A DNA stretch of 64,000 nt. It comes from Streptomyces sp. PsTaAH-137. GTDB taxonomy: Bacteria > Actinomycetota > Actinomycetes > Streptomycetales > Streptomycetaceae. How positions within the stretch are numbered: position 1 is the stretch's first letter; the number at the start of each line of letters is the position of its first letter. The position numbers and the translations under genes were made by a program. Positions 35,376-45,123 of this stretch are shown here, one piece after another. Below the pieces are notes generated by a model that was not told the DNA's origin, did no database searches, and worked only from the letters and a program-made list of their open reading frames with translations. The DNA is taken from positions 558,001 through 622,000 of the forward strand of contig NZ_QLLY01000002.1 in the NCBI RefSeq assembly GCF_003259365.1. Reading direction: 5' to 3'.

Positions 35376-36604
35376 CGCTCATCTCGCTGCGGACCTCCGC
35401 CTCCCGGGCGGTCGCCGCGATCGACGCCAGGACTCCGGCCCACCGGGACCGGGCGGTGGACGGGCTGCGGGCCCTGGCGCTGCTCGCCGTCCCGATCGGC
35501 CACTGGCTCCTCGGCGGCTTCACCCTCGACCCCCAGGGCGCGCTGCACAACGCCAGCCCGCTGTCCGCCTTCGGCTTCTTCGCCCCGCTGAGCTGGGTGC
35601 TGCAGATGCTCGGCATCTTCTTCCTGGTCGGGGGCTACGCCTCGGCACTCTCGTTCCGCCGGGCGCGGGAGCGCGGCACGTCGCGGGCCGAGTGGTTGCG
35701 CGGCAGACTCGCCCGACTGGGCCGGCCGGTGCTGGGCGTGACGGCGGTCTGGGCGGCGTTGATCCCGGTGCTCCATGGGCTCGGTGTGCCCTGGCAGACG
35801 CTGCGCACCGGTTCCACGCTGGTGATACAGCCGCTGTGGTTCGTCGGGGTCTACGCGGTGATCACCGCGCTCACCCCCTGGTGCGTCCGGGCCGCGCGAC
35901 GGTTCGGGGCTTGGTCGGCGGCGCCGCTGCTCGGCTCGGTCGCGCTCGTCGACTTCCTGCGGTACGGGCCCGCCGCGTCCGCCATGCCGTCCTGGCTGAG
36001 CCTGCTGAATCTGCTCCCGGGCTGGATGTTCGCCTATCAACTGGGCGTCAGCTGGGGAGAGAAGAGACTCGGCCGGCGCGGTGCCTGGTTCCTGCTGACC
36101 GGCGGTACGGTCCTGTTCGCGCTGCTGCTCCTCGCCTTCCACTACCCGGCGTCCATGGTCGGCGTCCCGGGCGAGGCACGGACGAACTCGCATCCGCCGT
36201 CGCTTCTGGTGCTGGCCCTGGGAGCCGCGCAGTGCGGCGCCGCGATCCTGCTGCGGGACCGCATCGGTGGGCTGCTTCGGCGGCCCGCGCTGTGGGCACC
36301 GGTCGTGGTGATCAACCTGTCGGCGATGACCATCCTGTGCTGGCACCAGACGGCGATGCTCACGGCGGCGGTCCCGGCGGCCTCGTTCGCCGGCGCGGTA
36401 CCGGGGCTCACCACGCCGCCCGACACGCTCGCCTGGATAGCGGTCCGCCTGGCGTGGCTGCCGCTGTTCGCGGTGGTGCTCGCTCTGACCGGCCGCTATG
36501 CGCGGGGCTTCGAGTCTCCGTGGAAGCGGGCGCGCGGAGGGCGCCGGGCGCTGGCCGGGCTGCTGGCCGCGGGGTTCACGGTGTTCGCCCTGGGGCTGGC
36601 ATGA
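35372..36604 (+). CDS. acyltransferase family 3 membrane protein
   Basis: 410 residues with about ten hydrophobic helices. The family signature is DRAVDGLRALALLAVPIGHW near the N-terminus (catalytic-type His), followed by FFLVGGYASALSFRRARERG. Such proteins move acyl groups from cytosolic donors to extracellular sugars, lipids or peptidoglycan. It is translationally coupled to the secreted hydrolase upstream, which suggests attachment and removal (or transfer) of an acyl group on one substrate. The substrate is unknown. Confidence 0.87.
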   Translation: MTLISLRTSASRAVAAIDARTPAHRDRAVDGLRALALLAVPIGHWLLGGFTLDPQGALHNASPLSAFGFFAPLSWVLQMLGIFFLVGGYASALSFRRARERGTSRAEWLRGRLARLGRPVLGVTAVWAALIPVLHGLGVPWQTLRTGSTLVIQPLWFVGVYAVITALTPWCVRAARRFGAWSAAPLLGSVALVDFLRYGPAASAMPSWLSLLNLLPGWMFAYQLGVSWGEKRLGRRGAWFLLTGGTVLFALLLLAFHYPASMVGVPGEARTNSHPPSLLVLALGAAQCGAAILLRDRIGGLLRRPALWAPVVVINLSAMTILCWHQTAMLTAAVPAASFAGAVPGLTTPPDTLAWIAVRLAWLPLFAVVLALTGRYARGFESPWKRARGGRRALAGLLAAGFTVFALGLA

Positions 36605-36678
36605 GGGGCCCGGCGCTCACCGGTCCCGCCCGGCCCGTGTCCGGACCAGATCGGACCAGGGCCAGGACCAGGGCCGGA

Positions 36679-37134
36679 CTAGGCCGAGCCGGCACCCGCA
36701 TAGAAGGTGATCTTGTGGTCCAGCACGGCCAGGGTGTCCTGGAGTTCTGCCATGCGGTGCAGGACGTCGCGGCGGGTCGATTCGAGGAGTTCCCGGCGCT
36801 CGTCGAAGGTGTGGTCGCCGAGGCGCACGAGTTCGGCGTAGCGGACCATGTCGGCGACCGGCATGCCGGTGAGGCGGAGCTTGTTGACGAAGGCGAGCCA
36901 GTCCAGGTCGTGGTTGCTGTAGCGGCGCTGGCCGGTGTGCGAGCGGTCGATGTCGGGCATCAGGCCGATCCGCTCGTACCAGCGCAGGGTGTGTGCGGTC
37001 AGGCCGGTGGCGGCCGAGACCTCGCTGATGGTGTAGCGGTCCTGACCGTTCGGACGTGGATGCGCTTCGGGGGCCGCTCTGCAGGCGTCGACCCCGGCCT
37101 GGGCGGGTGCGGGCGTGGTCTCCATCACCGTCAT
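36679..37134 (-). CDS. MerR-family regulator
   Basis: 151 residues. A 33-residue Ala/Pro-rich lead precedes the MerR HTH (YTISEVSAATGLTAHTLRWY, ERIGLMPDIDRSHTGQRRYS, about 34-75), then a coiled-coil dimer helix. There is no Cys-rich metal site, which suggests an organic or redox signal rather than a metal. A long open frame upstream is a shadow of the divergent genes. TAGCGT lies seven bases before the ATG at 37134 (leaderless). The palindrome at 37152-37169 is a textbook MerR operator for self-control. Confidence 0.9.
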   Translation of the reverse strand: MTVMETTPAPAQAGVDACRAAPEAHPRPNGQDRYTISEVSAATGLTAHTLRWYERIGLMPDIDRSHTGQRRYSNHDLDWLAFVNKLRLTGMPVADMVRYAELVRLGDHTFDERRELLESTRRDVLHRMAELQDTLAVLDHKITFYAGAGSA

Positions 37135-37141
37135 GGGCACC

Positions 37142-37169
37142 ACGCTAGAACCTTGGAGTGCACTCCAGG
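37142..37169 (-). promoter_or_regulatory. MerR operator and -10 element
   Basis: CTTGGAGTGCACTCCAGG (37152-37169) contains a perfect 14-bp palindrome, TGGAGTG-CACTCCA, just upstream of -10 TAGCGT (37142-37147, minus strand). It resembles the CTTGGAGT(N)ACTCCAAG operators of the AdhR/NmlR-type MerR group as I recall them. Confidence 0.7.
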
Positions 37170-37230
37170 CAAGCAGATCGGGGAGAAATCCGGAGGACAG
37201 CGGGACGGCGCCCTGGCTACGGTTTCGATC

Positions 37231-37698
37231 ATGACGTCTGCCCGCCGTGCGGTCCCCGAGGACGCCGAGGAACTGGTGCGCCTGCGCAAGATCATGCTCG
37301 ACTCGATGAGGCCGAGCGACGACGTGGCCTGGCAGCAGCCGGCGCTGGAGGAGCTGCGGGTTCAACTGGCTTATGAAAGAGGTGAGTTGACGGCGTTCGT
37401 CGTCGATGATCCGAGCGGTTCGGGTCGGCTCGCCGCGTGTGCGGCCGGGGTGATCCAGCGCGGGCTGGGCGGCCCGGGCAACCCGTCCGGTGTCTCGGCG
37501 CACCTCTTCAATGTGTGCACCGATCCGGACCACAGGCGGCGGGGCTACTCGCGCGCCTGCGTGGAAGCGCTGCTGGCCTGCTACAAGGAGCGTGACGTGC
37601 GCCGGGTCGAGCTGCTGGCGACGGCGGACGGCGAGCCGCTGTACACCTCCCTCGGCTTCGCCCGCACTCCGGCGCCCGCGATGAGACTGACGCTCTGA
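37231..37698 (+). CDS. GNAT-family N-acetyltransferase
   Basis: 155 residues. The GNAT core is visible: an N-terminal helix (EDAEELVRLRKIMLDSM), the beta4/acetyl-CoA region HLFNVCTDPDHRRRGYSRACV (about 91-111) with the R-x-x-G-x-A-like loop RRRGYSRA, and a closing LYTSLGFART. The acetyl acceptor is unknown. The start is read from -10 TACGGT (37218-37223), seven bases before the ATG. Only 15 bp separate it from the next gene. Confidence 0.88.
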   Translation: MTSARRAVPEDAEELVRLRKIMLDSMRPSDDVAWQQPALEELRVQLAYERGELTAFVVDDPSGSGRLAACAAGVIQRGLGGPGNPSGVSAHLFNVCTDPDHRRRGYSRACVEALLACYKERDVRRVELLATADGEPLYTSLGFARTPAPAMRLTL

Positions 37699-37713
37699 AT
37701 TAGGCTCGGAGGC

Positions 37714-38523
37714 ATGCAGAGCCTCGCGTTGATCGAGAACTGGCCGGTCCCGACCGCCGCCGCAGCCGTCGTCCGTGCGGACGGTGCCGTGCTGGGGGCG
37801 CACGGGCCCACAGGCCACTGTTTCCCGTTGGCCTCGGTCACCAAGCCGTTGGCGGCCTACGCGGCGCTGGTCGCGTACGAGGAGGGGGCGATCGAGCTCG
37901 ACGAGCCGGCCGGGCCGGAGGGTTCGACGGTGCGGCACCTGCTGGCGCACACCAGTGGGCTGGCCTTCGACGAGCACAGGGTGACCTCGGAGCCGGGGGC
38001 GCGGCGGCTGTACTCGAACGCCGGGTTCGAGGTGCTCGGGGATCACATCGGGAAGGCGACGGACATCCCGTTCGCCGAGTATCTGCGGCAGGCCGTGCTC
38101 GAACCGCTGGGGATGACCGCGACCACGCTGGACGGCTCGCCCGCCAAGGACGGGGTGTCGACGGTGGACGACCTGGCGCGGTTCGCCGCCGAGGTGCAGG
38201 CGCCGCGGCTGCTCGACCCGCGCACCGTGGCCGAGGCGATGACGGTGCAGTATCCGGGGACGAAGGGGGTGCTGCCGGGGTACGGGCACCAGAATCCGAA
38301 CGACTGGGGGCTCGGCTTCGAGATCCGGGACCACAAGTCGCCGCACTGGACGGGGAGTTCGTCGTCGCCGCGGACGTTCGGCCACTTCGGGCAGTCGGGG
38401 ACGTTCCTGTGGGTGGATCCGGATGCCGGGGCGGCCTGTGTGGCGCTGACGGACCGGGCGTTCGGGCCGTGGGCGGCCGAGGTGTGGCCGCAGTTCACCG
38501 ACGCGGTGCGCGCGGAGCTCTGA
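37714..38523 (+). CDS. serine hydrolase of the beta-lactamase/PBP fold
   Basis: 269 residues. The active-site motifs are SVTK (Ser41-Lys44), YSN (Tyr100) and HFGQSG near 225. This is the class C beta-lactamase/D-alanyl peptidase-like family (beta-lactamase family protein), many of which are esterases. No signal peptide is seen, so it is likely cytosolic, which argues against a resistance role. TAGGCT (37701-37706) and a GGAGG both precede the ATG, so it can be read with or without a leader. It may form a unit with the GNAT gene. Confidence 0.87.
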   Translation: MQSLALIENWPVPTAAAAVVRADGAVLGAHGPTGHCFPLASVTKPLAAYAALVAYEEGAIELDEPAGPEGSTVRHLLAHTSGLAFDEHRVTSEPGARRLYSNAGFEVLGDHIGKATDIPFAEYLRQAVLEPLGMTATTLDGSPAKDGVSTVDDLARFAAEVQAPRLLDPRTVAEAMTVQYPGTKGVLPGYGHQNPNDWGLGFEIRDHKSPHWTGSSSSPRTFGHFGQSGTFLWVDPDAGAACVALTDRAFGPWAAEVWPQFTDAVRAEL

Positions 38524-38534
38524 GACCTGAGCCC

Positions 38535-39197
38535 TCAGCCCATCTCCCAGATGAGCAGTTGGGTGTCCGTCGCGGCCAGGAGTTCCAGGCCGGTCTCGTC
38601 AGTGATGCGGGCCGCGTCGCCCGGGGAGAGTTCGGCGTCGCCGAGGTGCACGTCGCCCTGCGCCACGTGCAGGTAGACGTGCGGGGCGGTGGGCAGTTCG
38701 GTGCGTTCGCCGGTGGTCAGGCGCCGGACGTGGAGCATGGCTCCGGCCTCGGGGACGTCGTACGGGGTGGAGTCGGCGATGCCGCGCACCACCTCGTAGG
38801 AGGGCTCGCCGCCGGGGTCGCGGGGGGCCAGCCACATCTGGAGGAAGGTCAGGGGCTCGGTGCCGTCGTTGCGCTCGACGTGGCGGACGCCGCCGCCGGA
38901 GCTGAGCCGCTGGACGTCGCCGGGGCGCACGACCGACACCTTGCCGGTGCTGTCCCGGTGGGTGAGTTCGCCGGTGACGACCCAGGTGACGATCTCGGTG
39001 TGGCTGTGCGGGTGTTCGTCGAAGCCCGCGCCGGGAGCCAGCTGTTCCTCGTTGCAGGCGAGGACGGCGCCGAAGCGCAGATTGTCCGGGTCGTAGTGCG
39101 GGCCGAAGGAGAACGCGTGGCGGGAGGTGATCCCGGCCCCGGGCTCGCCTCCTGCGTAGCGGTCGCCGGAGCGACGTACATCAATCACATACTCCAC
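38535..39197 (-). CDS. pirin-family bicupin protein
   Basis: 220 residues. The N-terminal cupin has the metal-binding pattern HPHSHTEIVTWVVTGELTHR (about 60-79) and a second GGGVRHVERN motif; the C-terminal cupin is degenerate. Pirins bind Fe and can act as quercetinase-like or redox sensors. GTG start, with AAAGGA upstream. It converges on the beta-lactamase-fold gene with 11 bp between. Confidence 0.87.
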   Translation of the reverse strand: MEYVIDVRRSGDRYAGGEPGAGITSRHAFSFGPHYDPDNLRFGAVLACNEEQLAPGAGFDEHPHSHTEIVTWVVTGELTHRDSTGKVSVVRPGDVQRLSSGGGVRHVERNDGTEPLTFLQMWLAPRDPGGEPSYEVVRGIADSTPYDVPEAGAMLHVRRLTTGERTELPTAPHVYLHVAQGDVHLGDAELSPGDAARITDETGLELLAATDTQLLIWEMG

Positions 39198-39282
39198 GGT
39201 AGCCGTCCTTTCCCGGCCTCGGTCCCGCTCTCGTCGGACCCTCCACTCCGCTGGGCCGTTCCGATAAGGCAGTCTTGTCCCC

Positions 39283-40515
39283 GTGCCCCAATCGGAATCA
39301 GCGCAGCCCTCAGCGAACGACCCCGCGGACCGCCACCCGGACGTCCACGCGGTCCCTCATCCGCACTCGGCGACCCTGAAGCGTCTGGAGAAGTCGTCCG
39401 GGGCGCTGGCCGCGCAGGCCATCACGCGCATGGACGAGACGCTGCCCTGGTACCGGGCCATGCCGCCGGAGAACCGGTCGTGGATCGGGCTCGTGGCGCA
39501 GGCCGGTATCGCCGCGTTCACCGAGTGGTTCCGGCACCCCGACGCCCCGCAGGCGATCTCGACCGATGTGTTCGGCACCGCGCCCCGGGAGCTGACGCGG
39601 GCCATCACGCTGCGCCAGACCGTGGAGATGGTGCGCACCACGATCGAGGTCATGGAATCGGCCATCGACGAGGTGGCCGCGCCCGGCGACGAGAGCGTGC
39701 TGCGCGAGGCGCTGCTCGTGTACGCGCGGGAGATCGCCTTCGCGACCGCCCAGGTGTACGCACAGGCGGCCGAGGCGCGGGGCGCCTGGGACGCGCGCCT
39801 CGAATCGCTCGTCGTGAACGCCGTGCTGTCCGGGGAGGCCGACGAGGGCGCCGTCAGCCGCGCCGCGGCCCTCGGCTGGAACTCTCCCGAGCATGTCTGC
39901 GTCGTGCTCGGCACCGCCCCCGACGGGGACAGCGAGCTGACCGTCGAGGCGATCCGGCGGGCCTCCCGCCACGCCAAGCTGCAGGTCCTCACCGGGGTCC
40001 TCGGGGACCGGCTCGTGGTCATCGCGGGCGGCAGCGACAATCCGCTGGCGGTGGCGAAATCGTTGATCGGGCCGTTCGCGGCCGGGCCCGTGGTCGCCGG
40101 GCCCGTCGTCCCCGACCTGCTCGCCGCCACCCGGTCCGCGCAGGCCGCGGCCGCCGGGCTCAAGGCGTGCGGTGCCTGGCAGGACGCGCCGCGCCCGGTC
40201 CTCGCGGACGATCTGCTTCCCGAGCGCGCGATCGCGGGCGACCCGTCCGCCCGTGAGCAATTGGTGGAGGAGATCTACAGACCGTTGGAGGAAGCGGGCT
40301 CGGCTCTCCTCGAGACACTCAGTGTCTACCTGGAGCAGGCAAGCAGCCTGGAGGGCGCCGCGCGGATGCTCTTCGTCCACCCGAACACCGTCCGCTACCG
40401 GCTCCGACGTGTGACCGACGTCACCGGCTGGTCCCCGTCGGACGTCCGGTCGGCATTCACCTTGCGCATCGCGCTCATCCTGGGGCGTCTCGCCGACGGG
40501 GATCTCCAGTCGTAG
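39283..40515 (+). CDS. fasR: FasR-type (PucR/CdaR-like) activator of fatty acid synthesis genes
   Basis: 410 residues. The C-terminal PucR HTH (SVYLEQASSLEGAARMLFVH, PNTVRYRLRRVTDVTGWSPS, about 345-384) follows a GGDEF-like PucR middle region. Its position directly before fabD, same strand, is the established place of FasR in Streptomyces, where it activates fabDHPF. GTG start. It ends 89 bp before fabD; the gap has a -10 but a poor -35, consistent with activator-dependent transcription. Confidence 0.92.
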   Translation: MPQSESAQPSANDPADRHPDVHAVPHPHSATLKRLEKSSGALAAQAITRMDETLPWYRAMPPENRSWIGLVAQAGIAAFTEWFRHPDAPQAISTDVFGTAPRELTRAITLRQTVEMVRTTIEVMESAIDEVAAPGDESVLREALLVYAREIAFATAQVYAQAAEARGAWDARLESLVVNAVLSGEADEGAVSRAAALGWNSPEHVCVVLGTAPDGDSELTVEAIRRASRHAKLQVLTGVLGDRLVVIAGGSDNPLAVAKSLIGPFAAGPVVAGPVVPDLLAATRSAQAAAAGLKACGAWQDAPRPVLADDLLPERAIAGDPSAREQLVEEIYRPLEEAGSALLETLSVYLEQASSLEGAARMLFVHPNTVRYRLRRVTDVTGWSPSDVRSAFTLRIALILGRLADGDLQS

Positions 40516-40537
40516 GCTTTTGTCGGGGGCCTACAAT
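40512..40537 (+). promoter_or_regulatory. fab operon promoter with inverted repeat
   Basis: -10 TACAAT (40532-40537), no good -35, and an inverted repeat GTAGGC (40512-40517)/GCCTAC (40529-40534) spanning the -10. It is about 70 bp before fabD. It is the most likely site for FasR action; this is inferred from position. Confidence 0.55.
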
Positions 40538-40604
40538 TCCGTCTTCGGTTCTTCGTCCCTGTCCCCACGGGCGGCCCGCACCGTCCACAAGAGAGAGTGT
40601 GAGA

Positions 40605-41528
40605 GTGCTCGTACTCGTCGCTCCCGGCCAAGGCGCTCAGACGCCCGGCTTCCTGACTCCCTGGCTCGACCTCCCCGGCGCCGCCGACCGCGTCGCCGCG
40701 TGGTCCGACGCCATCGGACTCGACCTGGCCCACTACGGCACCCAGGCCGACGCCGACGCGATCCGCGACACCGCCGTGGCCCAGCCGCTGCTCGTCGCGG
40801 CCGGTCTGCTGTCCGCCGCCGCGCTCGGCGACGTCACGCCGGGCGCCGTCGCGGGGCACAGCGTCGGCGAGATCACCGCGGCCGCGTTCGCCGGTGTCCT
40901 CGACGACGAGGCCGCCCTGCGACTCGTCCGCACGCGTGGCCTGGCGATGGCCGAGGCCGCCAAGATCACCGAGACCGGCATGTCGGCGCTGCTCGGCGGC
41001 GACCCCGAGGTGACCGTCCCGCACCTGGAGAAGCTGGGCCTCACCCCGGCGAACGTGAACGGCGCGGGCCAGATCGTGGCCGCCGGCACCCTTGAGGAGC
41101 TGGCCGCGCTGGACGCCGACAAGCCCGAGGGCGTGCGCCGCGTGGTGCCGCTGAAGGTGGCCGGCGCGTTCCACACCCGGCACATGGCCCCGGCCGTGGC
41201 GACGCTGGAGGAGGCCGCCAAGGAGCTGGCCCCGGCCGACCCCACGGTCACGTACGTCTCGAACAAGGACGGGAAGACGGTCGACGGCGGCGCCGAGGTG
41301 GTCTCCCGCCTGGTCGGCCAGGTCGCGAACCCGGTCCGCTGGGACCTGTGCATGGAGACGTTCCAGGCGCTCGGCGTCACCGCGCTGATCGAGGTGTGCC
41401 CGGGCGGCACCCTCACCGGCATCGCCAAGCGCGCGCTGCCCGGCGTCAAGACCCTCGCCCTGAAGACCCCCGACGACCTCGACGCGGCCCGCGCCCTGAT
41501 CGCCGAAGCATCCGAAGCAACGGCCTGA
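40605..41528 (+). CDS. fabD: malonyl-CoA:ACP acyltransferase
   Basis: 307 residues from the GTG at 40605 (gives VLVLVAPGQGAQ, matching known FabD starts, with GAGAGAG 7 bp upstream); a GTG at 40599 is too close to it. The active site is GHSVG with Ser86, plus AFHTRHM (His about 190). It loads malonyl groups onto AcpP for fatty acid synthesis. It is the first gene of fabD-fabH-acpP-fabF. Confidence 0.97.
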   Translation: MLVLVAPGQGAQTPGFLTPWLDLPGAADRVAAWSDAIGLDLAHYGTQADADAIRDTAVAQPLLVAAGLLSAAALGDVTPGAVAGHSVGEITAAAFAGVLDDEAALRLVRTRGLAMAEAAKITETGMSALLGGDPEVTVPHLEKLGLTPANVNGAGQIVAAGTLEELAALDADKPEGVRRVVPLKVAGAFHTRHMAPAVATLEEAAKELAPADPTVTYVSNKDGKTVDGGAEVVSRLVGQVANPVRWDLCMETFQALGVTALIEVCPGGTLTGIAKRALPGVKTLALKTPDDLDAARALIAEASEATA

Positions 41529-41546
41529 GAAGGAGATCCGAGCAGC

Positions 41547-42578
41547 ATGTCGAAGATCAAGCCCAGTAAGGGCGCCCCGTACGCGCGCATCCTCGGTGTC
41601 GGCGGCTACCGGCCGACGCGGGTCGTGCCGAACGAGGTGATCCTCGAGAAGATCGACTCCTCCGACGAGTGGATCCGCTCGCGCTCCGGCATCTCCACCC
41701 GCCACTGGGCCGGTGACGAGGAGACCGTCGCGATGATGTCCATCGAGGCGTCCGGCAAGGCCATCGCGGACGCGGGCATCGCTCCCGAGCAGGTCGGCGC
41801 CGTCGTCGTGTCGACCGTCTCGCACTTCGCGCAGACCCCGGCCATCGCCACCGAGATCGCGGACAAGCTGGGCACGCAGAAGGCCGCGGCGTTCGACATC
41901 TCCGCCGGCTGCGCGGGCTTCGGCTACGGCCTCACCCTCGCCAAGGGCATGATCGTCGAGGGCAGCGCCGAGTACGTGCTCGTCATCGGCGTGGAGCGGC
42001 TCTCCGACCTGACCGACCTGGAGGACCGCGCGACGGCCTTCCTGTTCGGTGACGGCGCCGGCGCCGTGATCGTCGGCCCGTCCCAGGAGCCCGCGATCGG
42101 CCCGACCGTGTGGGGCTCCGAGGGCGACAAGGCCGGCACCATCAAGCAGACCGTGTCGTGGGACAAGTACGCCGTCGGCGACGTCTCGCAGCTGCCCCTG
42201 GACTCCGAGGGCAACGTCAAGTTCCCTGCGATCACGCAGGAGGGCCAGGCGGTGTTCCGCTGGGCCGTGTTCGAGATGGCGAAGGTCGCCCAGCAGGCGC
42301 TGGACGCGGCCGGAATCAGCCCGGACGACCTGGATGTCTTCATTCCCCACCAGGCCAACGAGCGGATCATCGACTCGATGGTGAAGACTCTCAAACTGCC
42401 GGAGCACGTCACGGTCGCCCGCGACGTCCGCACCACCGGCAATACCTCGGCCGCCTCGATCCCGCTCGCGATGGAGCGGCTCCTGGCGACCGGCGAAGCG
42501 AAGAGCGGCGACACCGCGCTCGTCATCGGCTTCGGGGCGGGTCTCGTTTACGCCGCCACGGTCGTTACCCTCCCCTAG
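41547..42578 (+). CDS. fabH: 3-oxoacyl-ACP synthase III
   Basis: 343 residues. The catalytic triad is Cys122 (DISAGCAG), His268 (FIPHQANERI) and Asn299 (TTGNTSAAS). It starts fatty acid chains by condensing an acyl-CoA primer with malonyl-ACP; Streptomyces FabH prefers branched and short primers. GAAGGAGA precedes the ATG. It is 18 bp from fabD. Confidence 0.97.
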   Translation: MSKIKPSKGAPYARILGVGGYRPTRVVPNEVILEKIDSSDEWIRSRSGISTRHWAGDEETVAMMSIEASGKAIADAGIAPEQVGAVVVSTVSHFAQTPAIATEIADKLGTQKAAAFDISAGCAGFGYGLTLAKGMIVEGSAEYVLVIGVERLSDLTDLEDRATAFLFGDGAGAVIVGPSQEPAIGPTVWGSEGDKAGTIKQTVSWDKYAVGDVSQLPLDSEGNVKFPAITQEGQAVFRWAVFEMAKVAQQALDAAGISPDDLDVFIPHQANERIIDSMVKTLKLPEHVTVARDVRTTGNTSAASIPLAMERLLATGEAKSGDTALVIGFGAGLVYAATVVTLP

Positions 42579-42651
42579 GCATCCCGTACGGATCACTCGA
42601 TCCGTGCAGATACCGCCACACCCTCTGGAAACACACCGAAGGAGCGCCACA

Positions 42652-42900
42652 ATGGCCGCCACCGAGAAGGAGATCGTCGACGGTCTCGCTGAGATCGTCA
42701 ACGAGATCGCCGGCATCCCCACCGAGGACGTCCAGCTGGACAAGTCCTTCACCGACGACCTGGACGTCGACTCGCTGTCCATGGTCGAGGTCGTCGTCGC
42801 CGCCGAAGAGCGCTTCGACGTCAAGATCCCCGACGACGACGTCAAGAACCTGAAGACCGTCGGCGACGCCACGAAGTACATCCTCGACCACCAGGCCTGA
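42652..42900 (+). CDS. acpP: acyl carrier protein
   Basis: 82 residues. The phosphopantetheine serine is Ser41 in DDLDVDSLSMVEV. Acidic, four-helix size. AAGGAGCGCCACA precedes the ATG; an in-frame start at 42604 is rejected because it adds 16 non-ACP residues. It is shared by fabD, fabH and fabF. Confidence 0.97.
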   Translation: MAATEKEIVDGLAEIVNEIAGIPTEDVQLDKSFTDDLDVDSLSMVEVVVAAEERFDVKIPDDDVKNLKTVGDATKYILDHQA

Positions 42901-42989
42901 GCCACAAGCCTCAGACCATAAGGTCAGTCGCTCCGCCACCCGGCGGTGGCGCCGCTGAATCCCTCGCATCCGTTGGAGAAAGAATTCCT

Positions 42990-44261
<1,272 letters not shown>

Positions 44262-44270
44262 TCGTCACGT

Positions 44271-44316
44271 GAAAAAGTGGGCCCGCCCCGGGTTTCCGGG
44301 GCGGGCCCACTTTTTC
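44271..44316 (+). terminator. fab operon terminator, 21-bp stem
   Basis: Perfect 21-nt arms (44271-44291 and 44296-44316) with a GTTT loop. The A run and T run at the ends make it a good terminator in both directions; it also serves the convergent DUF3145 gene. Confidence 0.93.
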
Positions 44317-44337
44317 GCGTCACCCAGAACCGGGAAG

Positions 44338-44832
44338 TCAGACCACCTGATGCAGCCAGCGGACCGGGGCGCCCTCGCCCGCGTAGCGGAAAGGCTCCAG
44401 TTCGTCGTCCCAGGGCTTGCCGAGGAGGCGGGCGAGTTCTGATTCGAGGGGGGCCTCGCCGGCCTGTGAGCGGGCCAGGGCGGCCCGCAGACGGTCCTCC
44501 GGGACGAGGATGTCGCCGTGGATGCCGGTGACGGCGTGGAAGATGCCGAGTTCGGGGGTGGCGCTGTAGCGCTCGCCCTCGGCGGCCGCGCAGGGCTCGG
44601 CCGTCACCTCGAAGCGGAGCAGCTGCCAGCCGCGCAGCGCGGACGCCAGCTTCGCGGCCGTGCCGGCCTCTCCGCGCCAGGAGAACTCCGATCTCCAGGT
44701 GCCCGGCGCCGCGGGCTGCCGGATCCAGTCGAGGCTGACGCGCGCGCCGAGAACGCCCGCGACCGCCCATTCGACGTGCGGGCACAGCGCGCGCGGTGCG
44801 GAGTGCACGTACAGAACTCCACGTGTCGTCAC
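44338..44832 (-). CDS. DUF3145 family protein
   Basis: 164 residues. It begins TTRGVLYVHSAPRALCPHVEWA, the DUF3145 N-terminus, and continues RGEAGTAAKLASALRGWQLLRFEVTAEP and PWDDELEPFRYAGE. The function is unknown; family members sit next to the fab genes in many actinobacteria, so a link to lipid metabolism is possible. ATG at 44832. The 291-bp gap to 45124 holds no gene that I can support. Confidence 0.88.
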   Translation of the reverse strand: MTTRGVLYVHSAPRALCPHVEWAVAGVLGARVSLDWIRQPAAPGTWRSEFSWRGEAGTAAKLASALRGWQLLRFEVTAEPCAAAEGERYSATPELGIFHAVTGIHGDILVPEDRLRAALARSQAGEAPLESELARLLGKPWDDELEPFRYAGEGAPVRWLHQVV

Positions 44833-45123
44833 CGGGACCTCCAGTGTGGGTCGAGGGTCGCCTTCCCCAGCGGCCTCGCGCCCGTGCCGAGCCTTCTTCC
44901 CTCACCGTACGGACCGACCAGGTCCAGACAAAAAGGGACACATCTGACGTGTTGTAATTTAGCGGAACCGGTACAGCGGAGTCTCACCGGGTCGACCGGG
45001 GACCCCGTGGCGAGGCTATCGCGCAGCGGTGCAAGGAGTGTGACGTACTGTCGGTCCGGGGGCACGCAAACGCCGACCTTTCACCCGGCGGGACGCACCG
45101 GTCAGTCATGGAGGGCCCACAGG

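Noticed and set aside
35212..37230. Long in-frame extension upstream of the GNAT gene
   Set aside because: It runs through the acyltransferase gene in another frame; the GNAT fold starts at 37231 and a -10 element fits that start.
37135..38385. Extension upstream of the MerR start
   Set aside because: It is antisense to the GNAT and beta-lactamase-fold genes; the MerR domain and -10 element support 37134.
37714..38523. Beta-lactam resistance gene
   Set aside because: It has the SxxK and YxN motifs but no export signal, and the short length and context fit an esterase-like serine hydrolase.
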